From: Chaetoderma sp. LZ-2023a
Lineage: Eukaryota > Mollusca > Caudofoveata > Chaetodermatida > Chaetodermatidae
Assembly: GCA_034401795.1 (NCBI GenBank)
Contig: CM067374.1
Coordinates: 137,296,508-137,360,507, forward strand
Direction of reading: 5' to 3'
DNA: 64,000 nucleotides
Shown here: in pieces, positions 43,528 through 55,033 of the stretch
Layout: each line of letters starts with the position of its first letter
Numbering within the stretch: position 1 is the first letter of the stretch
Notes under the pieces: generated by a model
The model's input: only the letters and a program-made list of their open reading frames with translations
What the model was told of the DNA's origin: nothing
Databases searched by the model: none
Made by a program: the position numbers and the translations under genes

Positions 43528-43765
43528 CTTCTTCTTCTTTTCGTTCGCTGATCATACCGCCAGTCCTGTAAGTGACTATCGACATGATCATAAGCGTTAA
43601 GTGCGTGGATCCATGGTTTATTAGAGTGCGCCGTGCGGCCTGGAACCTCCGTCTTCAGCACTCAAGGTTTCTGTCAGGGTTACCTCACCCTTACCTCCTT
43701 TAGTCGCCTCTTACGACATGCAGAGGATACGGAAGGTGTATTCTAAGCCCCACCTACAGGGCAAA
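43528..43765 (+). repeat. Dispersed SINE-like repeat (second copy 56542-56725)
   Basis: Starts with a CTT run, then 'cgctgatcataccgccagtc', 'gatcataagcgttaagtgcg', 'ggatccatggtttattagag', 'ctcacccttacctcctttag' and 'tcgcctcttacgacatgcag'. The end 'ccccacctacagggcaaact' resembles tails of repeats I recall from molluscs. No pol III box was confirmed. Confidence 0.75.
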
Positions 43766-44111
43766 CTCTGTACCTGTAGTGGGCAGTTACTGTCAGTATG
43801 AGTCAATCCTGGCCACCCTATCTATTCCAATTCTTCGTCAATGCTTTTTATTTATTTCAAATTCTGATCCAATACTCCCCATGTTATCAATCTACAACTA
43901 CAATAAGAGACACAGCTCAATACTAGCTGATTAATTACTGTTATTATTAATACTATTACTATTATCAAGTTATTATGTGATGCATCTGTTTCGGTTTGTT
44001 GGCTTGCCTACATGTATCTGTACATCTGTCATAAAAGCTGTGTCCAGGCCAGATGGCACCTCCCTAATGGACAGATTCTGAATAGACAAGTCTCAGGATT
44101 TCGCTTCTTCC

Positions 44112-44330
44112 CTAACCCTTTGTACTCGGATGGCAAAATTTTAAATTTTCAAAATAAAATAAACGAAAAAATATAATAAATGTTACATTTTCTAGGCAGG
44201 TTTGATGGAAGATGCTGCAGTCGTAGACAGCAACATCGTCCACCAAAATTGCTGACTATTGGATGCCAATTTCTCTGCTATGGAGATAACAAAAGCTGGA
44301 AAATTGTCATCAGAGTGGGAGAAGTTATCA
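44112..44330. repeat. Hairpin element, family 3
   Basis: Left 'aaccctttgtactcggatgg', right 'gtcatcagagtgggagaagt'; centre 'gatgctgcagtcgtagacagcaacatcgtc'. Ends are degenerate compared with the copy at 14.8 kb. Confidence 0.75.
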
Positions 44331-44790
44331 GACTTAGGATAGATATACCATGCTGAAAAGCATGAAATGCGCCAAAACAGATGGACCCAATCAAATCTCA
44401 ATCATCTTGAATCTTCATCTGATATTCGTTTTCTCAATCAATATATCAGATGCCGACACTCTCTATCTATCTATCTAAGTCACTCCTACCAACAACTTCT
44501 TTCACGCCAATACTGTGGTGACCTTGTTGAGTACACACACACACCCACTCCCCCTTTCACACCCAATATATTAAAAAACCTGTATCTACAAGGAGAATTC
44601 TAGTTGTAATCTAAATATAAAATAATATGAAAACCCTTTTTATGTAGAATAGGCTACATGTAGAACATTCATGACAATATAGTACAAAAATAGATGTGCT
44701 GTCCTGTGTATACTTATGGATGTTTGTATAATTAGCTTTCACCCTATATATTGTAATCTTACTTACTAGGTCTTACTAGGTGACGAGTGG
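44331..44790. other. No gene recognised
   Basis: A short (CTAT)n tract at 44462 and AT-rich DNA. A 78-codon ORF has no domain. Confidence 0.4.
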
Positions 44791-44799
44791 TCGCAGGCT

Positions 44800-47720
44800 C
44801 TAGTCCTCTATAACCACATCTTCTTCATCTGCCTCCTGGTTAACTGTGTGACTTCCGGTAATCAGGGGCATTTTATAATTAAATAATACATCCTGGTTTC
44901 TCCAGGCCTTATCCAATCTATTTTTAAAAGCATTTAAACTGGGTGCATTAACCACATTGTTTGGCAGATTATTCCAAATATTTACTATTCTAGATGGAAA
45001 TGCTTTAAGTCTTATATTCTTTTTAGATCTTTGTTTGCTTAATTTATGTTTATGTCCTCTTAATAGGCTGAATTTTTCAGTTGATAGCTTTAACTCAGGT
45101 GCTACTTCAGGATCATATATATTATTAAGTAGGTAATCCATGATACTTCAATCATATCTGCCCTATGTCTCCGGTATGATAATGTTGGCAACTTTAACAC
45201 TCTAAGTCTATTCTCATATGACATTTCTTTTAGGGCGGGTAGCTGCTTTGTTGCCTGTTGCTGGACACTCTCTATTGCATCAATGAGGGTGTGTCTGTAT
45301 GGGCTCCAGACTGGAGTTGCATAGTCAAAATGCACTCTGACAAGTATTTTATACAGAGGGATGAATATCTCATTATCTAGAAATATATACAATCTTCGAA
45401 TTAGTCCTGCCATCATGTTTGCTGTTTTGATTTTAGCATTGATATGCTCGTCAAAGCTGAGCTTTTTATCGAAGATCACTCCCATGTTCTTCTCTGTGGT
45501 TGCATGCTCCAGAATGTGTTCTGTATTGTTCAAAGATGGTTTATAATCAAATTCATTATGTGGGTCAGAGTGTATATGTAGCATTTTGCATTTACCTGGG
45601 TGGAATTTTATCAGCCGTTTCTCACTCCAGTTCTGTAATTCTTGTAGATCCTTTTGGAGTTGCTGTTTGTCGGCCTCAGCCTTGATGATTTTTTACATTT
45701 TTCTATCATCAGTAAAGAGCATTATGCCGCTTATTACTTTACCTGGGAGGTCATTTATGGATATAATAAAAAGTATGGGTCCCAAGACACTTCCCTGTGG
45801 GAATGCCACTTGTTGCCGCTCTCCAATCTGACTCTGCTCCATTCCCAATTACTTTTTGTCTCCGGTCTTTTAGAAAGTCTTCAATCCATCCAAGTATGTT
45901 ATTATGGATGCTATATGATTTTGCTTTTAGGAGTAATCTTCTATGGGTCACTGTATCAAAAGCTTTCATAAAATCGAGATATATTGTGTTTATTTCATAT
46001 CCCTCATCTAGAGCTTCTGTCCACGCATCTATCAATTTGAGTAGTTGAAGTGTTGTTGATTGCTTGTCAATGAATCCATATTGTTTGGTGCTAAAAAGTG
46101 ATTTGTTCTCATATATTTGATGATCTCTCTATGAATGATTTTTGCCATTAGTTTGCAGACTATGCTCGTTAGGCTCACTGGTCTATAGTTTGATGGTAAT
46201 TTTTTGCTTCCTTTTTGTAAATTGCAGTTATGTTAGCTTCTTTCCAAGCATCTGGGAGTTTTTGTAGCCTAATGGAATTGTTGAAGATAATACACAGTGC
46301 AATTTTGAGTTCATTACTTAGAGTCTTGAGAAAGTATGGGTGTAATTAATACGCCCTGCCGATTTTGATATGTTCAGCTGAGTCAGTTGCTTTTCTATAC
46401 TCTCTTCATCAATAATTTTATCTTGCATGACATTTTCTACTTCCTTCATCTCCAGTGTGGCTAGATCACCAGCGTTTTCCTTTGTGAAAACACTGCAGAA
46501 GAATTCTTGAAGCGTGTCTGCCTTTTCTTTCTCTGTTTTTGTAAGTTCTGATGTTGGATCCTCTGGGTTCAGCAATAATGGCTGTATCCCATCTTTGACT
46601 TTGTACTGTGACTTAATGTGCTTCCATGCTGATTCATGATTGATTTTTATATTCATAGCTGTGCTTCTTTCAAAATTATTTCTTAGCGTTTTCATCATTT
46701 TTTCTACTTTGTTTCTGTCTCTGCAGTATAATTCATAGTCACCCTCCTTTCTCGTCTTTATATATTTCTTCCAGAGTCTGCGTTTATTCCTTACATTCTT
46801 TAGCTGATCTTTGTTAAGCGGTACCTTGTCTTTATTGTTTCCTATTTTGACTTTCTTGCTTGGAACATGCTTGTCTTCTATTTCACGAACTATGGCCATA
46901 AAGGTTTCCCATTGCTGGTTGAGGTATAAACTATTCAATTTCTCCTGCCAATTTATCATGTTAATTTCTTTATTTGTATTGTTATAGTTGGCTTTATCAT
47001 AATATTTCTTTATTCTAGAATACTCTGTACGATGGAGATAACAGTTCTATGTGAATATTAGTACACTGTGATCGCCCTTACCATATGGGCTGTTATATTC
47101 TAGGTTAGATATGTTCCCTTGTTTGAATGTGAAGCTAAGGTCCAGTATGCTTGGCATATTTGATCTTCTACCTCTGGTTGGTTTGTCTACATTCTGGTAC
47201 AGATAACAGTCATGAATAGAGTCAATGAATTTGTTTTCATTACTGCTTGGGTTTTCAGATTGTGTTGTCCAGGTCTACCGGTTTATGTCAGGGTAATTAA
47301 AAGTCACCCATAATCAGATAATTCGCCACCTTCTATGCATGTACAAGCTTCCTTCAATAATTCACAGAGATTTGAATTGTTTTCATTTGGTTGACTTCCA
47401 CTTCTGTAGATGCAGCCCACCAGAATGTGGCTCGCCGAGCTAGTTTTGACATTTATTCAAAGAGATTCCTGATAGTTAACTTTAAGCTGTAATTCATGGC
47501 CTTCAAGTGAGTTGCGCAGGTATATTGTGATGCCCCTCCCTTCTTTGTTCTCTAAGTTGATTGTGTATAGTTCATAGTTTGCTAAGTTTATCTGACCTTT
47601 TGTCAGGGGGAATCGTGAGTTTTTTGGCTTCAATTATGTAACTGCGATGACATCTGGTGTGTAGTTTGCGATGTCAACTTTAAATTCATCAAATTTGGTT
47701 ACTAGGCAGTCTGCATTTGT
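44800..47720 (-). pseudogene. CR1-like endonuclease/RT, minus strand, decayed (copy 3)
   Basis: On the minus strand: endonuclease remnants 47700-47050 (frame-broken), connection domain 46959-46320 (KNVRNKRRLWKKYIKTRKEG), then RT pieces: AFDTVTHRRLLLKAKSYSIH and ATSGIPTGKCLGTH (46035-45751), an altered catalytic motif LFTDD (about 45700), HEHINAKIKTANMMAGLIRR and HFDYATPVWSPYRHTL (45584-45102), and FPSRIVNIWNNLPNNVVNAP with FKNRLDKAWRN (45141-44800). The Ala of the xADD motif is Thr and several frames are broken, so it is dead. Confidence 0.88.
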
Positions 47721-47999
47721 ATATAAACACTTTAAGGTTTTGGTGTGGCTGACTGCATTCATGACGACTATTTACAATGTTATTTACATATATACATTTA
47801 CTCTGCTCGGTTTTTGTCTTTAAATTTCTTTGGGCATCGTGGTTGGTAGCCTTTTTATGTGTCAATTCCATGGTGGGCCTCTGACTCAGCGTAAACAGTT
47901 TCCAGATGATTTATCTCTTGCCGCTGCTTTTAGTTACTTAAGCTCATCTCTTTGCAGTGGGGTTAGGTCATGTGCAATTGAAATTTTCTCCTCTTGTTG

Positions 48000-48236
48000 C
48001 AAGTTTGACATCTTAAGCTTATGTAGACTCGTGAAGATGCACTGCTTTGTTTCTGCCGATTTTGTACTTCTGCTCAGTGGTCTTGTTTTGGTAATGTTTT
48101 GTTTTGTGTGTGTAGGGGGTCCATCGATTCATAGACTCTTCCTTTGCCGGACTGGGCAATTGTGATGTTTGTATATCGTATATCAAGCATGAAATAAATA
48201 ATAAATAAATAATCTTGAATCTTGATCCAATCTTGA
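48000..48236 (+). repeat. 3' end of a CR1-like element, plus strand
   Basis: 'gggggtccatcgattcatag' with 'tttgccggac', then 'aataaataatcttgaatctt'. It matches the layout of the 3' end at 40130. It lies directly beside the 5' side of the minus-strand copy 3. Confidence 0.8.
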
Positions 48237-48389
48237 CCAAATTAACAAAATTGCAAAGCATGCAGAAAAAAATGCATTGAAATGTTCTAAAAAACAGCAA
48301 AGGGTCAAAACATCTTCAAAACATAGACACTTCTTAAACTCACAGACATAGGCAAGTCACAGATGATCAACATTGCCAGAGCCTTTCAT

Positions 48390-48640
48390 CACACAATCTT
48401 ACCTAAATCTATAACCCACAGCTTTGCAAACAACATTGAAATCAACACATATAACACTTGGAACAAACATGATCTCCACACTAGATACACACGAACAGAC
48501 ACAGGGAAACGTAGAATTTCCGTTGGTGTCGTCAAAGCGTGCAATAATATAGATAAACACACACGCGAAAAAATATTAACACCAAAATCATACAAAGACA
48601 TAACTAAAACTAGCATACTCAATACATACCAGATCTAAAA
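48390..48640 (+). pseudogene. Non-LTR RT C-terminal fragment, unassigned clade
   Basis: INTYNTWNKHDLHTRYTRTD, GKRRISVGVVKACNNIDKHT and SYKDITKTSILNTYQI match the loose end pattern 'YNTR...R...G..S....G...WN.IP...K....FK....N.YQ'. Only the last 80 or so residues remain, followed at about 70 bp by (CTA)n. Confidence 0.6.
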
Positions 48641-48710
48641 ATTACAATGCCAAGATAACTAAGATCACACATTTCCTGTATCATTGGCATAGCTACTATC
48701 ATAACAACCA

Positions 48711-48711
48711 C

Positions 48712-48762
<51 letters not shown>

Positions 48763-48763
48763 T

Positions 48764-48826
<63 letters not shown>

Positions 48827-48827
48827 A
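48711..48827. repeat. (CTA)n microsatellite
   Basis: About 38 units with one CTA to TTA change. Confidence 0.97.
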
Positions 48828-49122
48828 ACATCATAATGCACTATTACAGCTATCGGTGACTACTGCTTCCTTCAATCTGACGCACCTCAACAAGTGCTAC
48901 TACTAAATAGCAACCTATGGGCTGAGCTGGGGGTAATTAGCATGCATCACCTCCATCCCCTTTCCTTCTCCCCCCCCCCACCCCACCCCCAAATACAAAT
49001 CTCTTATCTGAATAACTTAAAGGAAAAACATAGATGTATTGTATCGTTTGTTCTTTTTTCTATGTCCACTTAGCTCAGTACCGTATCTGTACATTCACAA
49101 GTATGTCGCACATTCTATGTTA

Positions 49123-49131
49123 AGCTGTGTG

Positions 49132-49199
<68 letters not shown>

Positions 49200-49312
49200 T
49201 GTGTGTGTGTAATAACATAACATAACATAACATAACATAACATAACATAACATAACATAACATAACATAACATAACATAACATAACATAACATAACATAA
49301 CATAACATAACA
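49123..49312. repeat. Compound microsatellite (GT)n-(GCGT)n-(GT)n-(TAACA)n
   Basis: (GT)n then (GCGT)n to 49198, (GT)n to 49210, then about twenty 5-bp units 'taaca' to 49312. On the minus strand the last tract is (TGTTA)n and follows the 3' UTR of the next element, so it is probably its tail. Confidence 0.95.
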
Positions 49313-50496
49313 AGTATACAGCTTACCAGGACTTTTACGTCCTATTATCAGCTGGTGTATAAACCATAATTATTAATTATTAGTGTATGGTGATTTCCGG
49401 TTGATTTGGCTTATCTAATGCTCTATAGTTGTAGTACACTGGGTGTGTTACATAGATTTTGTCTAGTCTAGCTTTGAATGTGTTTATGGTAGGTGCATCA
49501 GCCACTGTTTCCGGTAATGCATTCCACCAGTCTATGATTCTGTTGGAGAAAAAATTCAGTCTATTGTTAGTATTCGCTCTAGTTTTTCTAAGTTTGAATT
49601 TGTGGCCACGTGTTCTGTCATCTTGATTTAATGTGAATAGTTTACTGGGATTTACTGAGTAGATATTATTAAGATACTTAAACACATTTATGAGATCTCC
49701 TCGTATTCTTCTATACATTAAGGTAGGTAAGTTGAGATTTCGAAGACGATTTTCATAGGACATGTTCTGCAAAGCGGGTACCATTTTACTGGCTCGTTTC
49801 TGAACCTTTTCTAATTGTTCGGCAAAGTTCCATGTGTGTGGGACCAAACGGGACCAGCATACGCCAGATGAGGGCGTATTAAACTTTGGTGCAGCATCTT
49901 AAAGATGTCTGTAGTAATGGAATGAAACGTTCTCCATATAAGCCCTGTCATTCTGTTGGCTTTTGATGTGATGTTATTTATATGGGTTTCAAATGTTAAG
50001 TTTGAATCGATTATTATACCCAGGTCATTGATCTTGCACTCCTCCTTTAGGGCTACTGTTATATCATTATCAAGGAGTCTGTACTTACAATTACTGGCAC
50101 GTGGCTTGTGGCCAATGTGCAGAACAGAGCTTTTGTTTGTGTTGAACATTAATTGCCAATTTTGGGCCCAGTTTTGAATGGCCTCTAGATCATTTTGCAG
50201 GATTTCACAATCACTCACATCAGTTATTGAGTTGAACAGTTTAGTATCATCTGCGAAAAGATAGAGTCTGGATTTTATGTTTCTTGGCATGTCATTTAAG
50301 TATATTACAAACAGTAGTGGGCCAAGTACACTGCCCCGTGGGACACCGCTTATGACCCTGGCCCAATCTGAGGCTGCCCCATTAACCACGACTCTCTGAT
50401 TTCTTCCTATTAGAAATGACGTAATCCATTCTAGGGGTTTCCCAGAAATACCATATGCGTTTAACTTGATAACCAATCGCTCGTGTGGTACAGAGT
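49313..50496 (-). pseudogene. CR1-like RT, minus strand, 5'-truncated (copy 4)
   Basis: Starts inside the palm at VPHERLVIKLNAYGISGKPL, then GVPRGSVLGPLLFVIYLNDM, catalytic YLFADDTKLF, KINDLGIIIDSNLTFETHI, LIRPHLAYAGPVWS; after one frameshift near 49845 QLEKVQKRASKMVPALQNMS, TRGHKFKLRKTRANTNNRLN and FKARLDKIYVTHPVYYNYRA to a stop at 49380. The 3' UTR holds a hairpin (AGGACGTAAAAGTCCT) and ends at the (TGTTA)n tract. Apart from one shift it is fairly intact, so it is young. Confidence 0.92.
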
Positions 50497-50632
50497 AATG
50501 TGTAATCGTTTATGTATGTTTAATGTTAGGCGTCCGCCACGACTATAGGCAATGACTTCGGCGGACAACCTGCATTGAAAATATGTAAATTGGTATCCAA
50601 GAAGCAAATAAATAATATTGAATCCTGAATTT
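50497..50632 (+). repeat. 3' end of a CR1-like element, plus strand
   Basis: 'ggcgtccgccacgactatag' pairs by GTCCGCC/GGCGGAC (50532-50566), then 'aaataaataatattgaatcc'. It abuts the truncated end of copy 4, opposite strand. Confidence 0.8.
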
Positions 50633-51595
50633 TGATTCGTCATAGCAAACAAACTACCACGGTTCACCTACGACAGGAGGAATATGCACAACAAGAAAAA
50701 ATAGGAGAAACTAGTTTGTCTTGTAGCACATTACACGTGTGTTGAAGAAAACACCCATTTAACTTGCGATGCATTAGAATGAATAAGTGGTCTCTTACCT
50801 TGTGTGTTAACGAACTATTTATCGTTGTAATATATATAGTTACCAGTTTTCGAATTTATTTTTCACTTCCAATAATCTACAGGATAATAAGCTATCTCGG
50901 AGTTACGGCGTCTCAAAGAATTATGGGTAATGTCAAAGGTCAAAGCACATAAACAAACCTCTCGAGTCTGACAGCTCTGCGGCTACGCTACGAACTTTCC
51001 TCCTCATACATGCGTGTTTTATGGTGTTCTTATGTGTGAACTTCTTAGCGACAGCTTGATATGGAATCATATCAAGATATTTATGCAGCAGAATTAGAAA
51101 ATCAAATAATATTTACGCAACTGGAGGCGGAAAACAACGCAGTCAAGCGCATTCGCCCCGGTGCCAATTCGGCCCATTAACTCGCTGTTCCGATTAGAAG
51201 TGGATTCACACTAATGTATTTTGCATAAATTCAACAAATAAATGTAGTTATTATATGTATTTTAGAAGTACAATTGCAATATGCTTATTTTTAAGTCTAT
51301 GTAATGTCAGCGATTATGTGAGACTGACAGTGTAGGCCTACACACGTACACCAGCTTCATAGTTAGGCCTATATATATATATATAGTTTGTGTGTATGGT
51401 ACTACATTGTTCTAATATTCCCAATTTAACACTATATAATTCTCTAGTCTCCTAAAGGCACTATTAGGCTACCTAATGTAATCATTCAATGTAATACGTG
51501 CGCGTAGATTGCGCTATTCATTGATAAAGGAATTATCCCAAACAGAGTATAATTATGTTTATCATATTATTCATAAATAAACATCAGTCAAACAA
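50633..51595. other. No gene; one arm of a distant inverted repeat
   Basis: At 50885-50965 'agctatctcggagttacggc' and 'gtcaaaggtcaaagcacata|aacaaacc' match the minus strand at 55555-55630. A (TA)n tract lies at 51371. Otherwise no feature. Confidence 0.6.
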
Positions 51596-51599
51596 ACCA

Positions 51600-52190
51600 C
51601 TCAGGCCGGCGGCCAGGGCAGGACCGGTGCACTATGTAATATTACTCCCAATCAGGCAGGCATGGCAGGGCAAGCAATCAGGCAGCAAGGGCAGGGCAGG
51701 CAGGCAGACAGGGGAGGGCAGGCAGGCAGCCAGGGTAGAGCAGGCAGGCAGCCGGGGAGGGCAGGCAGCCAGCCAGCCAGTGCTGGCAGTCAGTCAGGAC
51801 ATGGCAGCTAGGTAATCAGCCAGCCAGATCAGAGCAGGCAGGCACAAGGGCATGGCATGGCAGCCATGCAATCAGGCAGCCAGGGGTGGACAGGAAGGCA
51901 GTCAGCCAGAGCAGAGTCAGTCAGGGCATGACAGGCATCCAGAGCAGGACAGGCAGCCAGGGCAGGGCAAGCAATCGGGCAGCCAGAGTAGGGCTGGCAG
52001 GCAGCCAGTAGAGGACAGGCAGGCAGCCAGTCAAGGCATGATAGGTAGTCAGGCAGCCAGGGCATGGCAGGCATGCAGCCATGACTGGGCTGGGCAGTGC
52101 AGGGCAGTGTAGGGCAGGGTACGCAATTAGGCAGCCATGTCAGACAACCAGGCATGTGGCAGCCCCAGCGGCAGACAGACATCGACCTAT
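51600..52190. repeat. Degenerate GCAG/CAGG/CCAG tetranucleotide region
   Basis: About 550 bp of 'ggcaggcaggcagccagg' type text. The 4-bp period keeps several frames open on both strands; no gene is supported. Confidence 0.9.
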
Positions 52191-52717
52191 GACCCAATCC
52201 ACCACTGACCCAGCTTAGTTGGTCGGTTGACCAGCCAGTTGGTCAATCATCCTACCACTCACTCACCCACACAATTTATCAGTCACTCACTCGTGAGTGA
52301 GTGAGTCGGTCAGTGAGTTGGTCAGTCAGTGAGTGAGCCACTGAGCGAGCAAGCCAGCCAGTGACTGAGTGAGCCAGTGAGCGAGCCAGCCAGCCAGCGA
52401 GCGGGTGAGTGAGTGAGTGAGTGAGTGAGCGAGCGAGTGAGTTGGTCAGTCAGTGAGTGGATGAGTGAGTGGGTGGGTGGGGTTTGTCGGGCGGGGCGGG
52501 TCGGATCGGCCGGTCTGTTAGTCGGTCGGTCTCTGAGTCGGTCTGTCTGTCTGTGAGTCGGTCGGTCTATGAGGCGGTCGTTCTGTGAATCTGTCGGTCT
52601 GTGAGTCGGTCGGTCTGTGAGTTGGTCGGTCTGTGAGTCGGTCGGTCGGCGGGCCAGCCAGCCATGTCAGACAACCAGGCATGTGGCAGCCCCAGCGGCA
52701 GACAGACATCGACCTAT
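52132..52717. repeat. Pair of 59-bp direct repeats (52132-52190 and 52659-52717)
   Basis: Both read from 'cagccatgtcagacaaccag' to 'acagacatcgacctat' without a mismatch. They bracket the 468-bp tetranucleotide region. Confidence 0.93.
52191..52658. repeat. Degenerate GTCG/GTGA/GCCA tetranucleotide region
   Basis: 'gtgagtgagtgagtgagcga', 'gagtcggtcggtctgtgagt' and related text. It lies between two identical 59-bp copies. Confidence 0.9.
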
Positions 52718-53372
52718 TCTGTTGGTTAGTCGATCACTCACTCATGCATTTAGGCTACTTGGTAGCCCAAACCGCCCATACACGACGCCACTGCAATGGT
52801 GCGTATATGTACCTAATTGATTGGCCGAACGATCGCATGGCTGGCTGTAATTGAATTGAATTGAATCCAACTATTGATTGATTCATTTCTTTATTCTTTA
52901 ATCATTGATTGACTGAATGATTATTCTGATTGCTATAGAGTGGCTGACTTGTTGATCCTTTGATTGCTAGATTGTTTAGGTGCACAGGTGATCAGTAATC
53001 GCATTGTTCTGACAAATTATTTGATTGACAGTGTGGCAGGAGGAAGTGTCGGGAGGGTGTGAGGTAGATCTTCCCAATGAAAATCTTTGAAGATTAAGCT
53101 CGATCTGAGAATCCTTCTAATACTTTAATGGTAGAGTTTAGACATAGGGTTGCTCTTAAAATAAAATTAAAACAATGCACCACAACATACCATACTTCAC
53201 CCTAATTTTGTTTACAAATTTGGATTTTTCAAACAAAAAAAATCACCGGATAGCCATTGTCACACCCATATAGTTTAGCACCATCAACCCCCCCCCCCCC
53301 AACCCCACCCCAACAACACCACCACCCCGTCAAAGTACGTTCCTACACACCTATAAATGTAGGCGCTATATA
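52718..53372. other. No gene; poly-C tract
   Basis: TGATT-rich text at 52850-52990 and a C12 run at 53290. Nothing else supported. Confidence 0.5.
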
Positions 53373-53398
53373 TACACCTGTGCAAAAGTTAAGCACCA
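53373..53398 (+). repeat. Tc1 element left terminal inverted repeat
   Basis: Identical to the complement of 55008-55033. TA at 53371-53372 is the target duplication. Confidence 0.95.
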
Positions 53399-53696
53399 CC
53401 CTATTTTTACGCACATGCGAGGGTATATTCATGTGCTATGAAGAAAGCAATAGCATAAACATTTATGTACCCATCCATCTTAGTGCAAGAGGTAATAATG
53501 CAACTAGAGGAATGCTGATTATGATGGTGGGGAAACACTGTATGTTTTTGTTTGAACTTGAAAACGAGGCCTGAATATGGTTACGTTGACACAACTGACA
53601 ACTATTGCCCTACAGTTGACACACGTGGCTAGATTGTCATTAATGGTGTCTGAAAACGAAGTTTAACATCTGTGCACGAGTTTGAGACTGTCATTA

Positions 53697-54722
53697 TTAA
53701 TACCGGGTATATCCACCTTGTGCCTGGATGACGGCCTGGACACGACGTCTCATGCTGGTCACCAACCGACTGATACACCATTGTGGTATTCGTTGCCATT
53801 CAAGATGGAGTGCGTCTGTTAATTCCTGTAGGTTCTGCACAGGAGGATCCCTCCTTCTCACCATGTTTCCCAGAATGTCCCAGATATGCTCAATAGGGTT
53901 CATGTCAGGGCTCCTTGCTGGCCATGGTAGGGTTTCGATGGCATTCTGGCGGAGGTATTCATGCACAGCTCTAGCACGATGTGGTCGGGCGTTGTCATCC
54001 ATGAATATAGGGTGGGTTCCAGGTGCATGATTTACAAAATGAGGGACCACAACTCTATCCAGTATGGAATCTTGATATCTTTGTCCATTTAGTGTTCCAG
54101 GTACAGTCAACAGATCCAGCTTACAATCAAATGAGATGCACCCCCATATCATAACGGAACCTCCACCAAATGGAACTTCTTCCATGATGTTACGTTGGTC
54201 GTACGCCGTGCGTCTGGACCTCCATACACGAGTTCGACCATCTGTGGCATGAAGCAGGAACCGACTTTCATCGGACCAGTGTACCCGTCTCCAGGATCTC
54301 ATGTTCCAGTGTCTTCTTTCGTTGCACCACCTCAGACGCTCCTCTTTGTGGTGTGCAGTGAGGAGAGGACGTCTGACAGGTCTCCTAGCTTTCATGCCAG
54401 CAGCATACAGTCTCCTTTTGACGGTAGACATTGACACTCTATTGCGCGTTTCCCATTGCTGGCTGAGCACTCTGCTGTTGGTGAATGGAGATCTCCTAAC
54501 AAGGCATACTAGGGCTCGATCATCACGGGCAGTAGTCTTCTTCGGTCTTCCAGATCTAGGCCTGTCCTTCACCTCGTTAGTTTGCCCATGTTTTGCAATC
54601 AAACGACTGATTACAGTATGGTTAATGTTCAGCTGTCTGCCAATCTCTCTGCATGACATACCAGTGGTATGCATGCCTATGATTTGCCATTTCACACGAT
54701 CACTTAACCTTCGTCTTGCCAT
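53697..54722 (-). CDS. Tc1-family transposase, DD34E (341 aa)
   Basis: N-terminal paired-type helix-turn-helix: LSDRVKWQIIGMHTTGMSCR and LNINHTVISRLIAKH, then a linker RPRSGRPKKTT (the GRPR-like motif) and a second helical region. Catalytic core: VHWSDESRF (first Asp), IFMDDNARPHRAR (second Asp) and DMNPIEHIWD (Glu), with 34 residues between second Asp and Glu. Length is normal for the family (about 340). It cuts and pastes at TA. No stop, shift or missing key residue is visible, so it may be active or recent. Confidence 0.96.
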   Translation of the reverse strand: MARRRLSDRVKWQIIGMHTTGMSCREIGRQLNINHTVISRLIAKHGQTNEVKDRPRSGRPKKTTARDDRALVCLVRRSPFTNSRVLSQQWETRNRVSMSTVKRRLYAAGMKARRPVRRPLLTAHHKEERLRWCNERRHWNMRSWRRVHWSDESRFLLHATDGRTRVWRSRRTAYDQRNIMEEVPFGGGSVMIWGCISFDCKLDLLTVPGTLNGQRYQDSILDRVVVPHFVNHAPGTHPIFMDDNARPHRARAVHEYLRQNAIETLPWPARSPDMNPIEHIWDILGNMVRRRDPPVQNLQELTDALHLEWQRIPQWCISRLVTSMRRRVQAVIQAQGGYTRY

Positions 54723-55007
54723 AGCGGTTCACAATCAAGAGCTAATTCTCTCTGTACAAATAAACCACAGTCATGAACATAAAATTCCTAATCTTGTCGC
54801 CTAAATCTGTATGTAATGTTCTACACCTCAAACTGGACTTTTACATAACTGAACACGTGTGCTGTTTCCCGACACGCACGGACATCAAGCGGCGTGAAGT
54901 CATGCATGCATGTGCATTTCGTACTTGGAATTATGTCAGCTAACGCGGGGACAAAAAGTATGGCAGCCTAGTTGTACCATCATGTTTCTACGATCTATTG
55001 TTTTTGC

Positions 55008-55033
55008 TGGTGCTTAACTTTTGCACAGGTGTA
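55008..55033 (-). repeat. Tc1 element right terminal inverted repeat
   Basis: Complement of 53373-53398; TA at 55034-55035. Confidence 0.95.

Larger units (their letters stand above)
53373..55033 (-). mobile_element. Complete Tc1/mariner element
   Basis: 26-bp perfect terminal inverted repeats beginning TACACCTGTGCAAAAGTTAA at 53373-53398 and 55008-55033, flanked by TA on both sides. Total 1661 bp with one uninterrupted transposase gene on the minus strand. Confidence 0.96.

Noticed and set aside
46020-46400. Independent host gene between the RT pieces of copy 3
   Set aside because: The text aligns with the middle of the RT in broken frames (FGFxxxxS, KAFDTV), so it is decay of one element.
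48711-49312. CRISPR-like or array-type system in the repeat tracts
   Set aside because: Simple sequence repeats without unique spacers, in an animal genome.
51555-52197. Gln/Ala-rich and Pro/Cys-rich ORFs in the GCAG region
   Set aside because: They are produced by 4-bp periodic DNA open on both strands.
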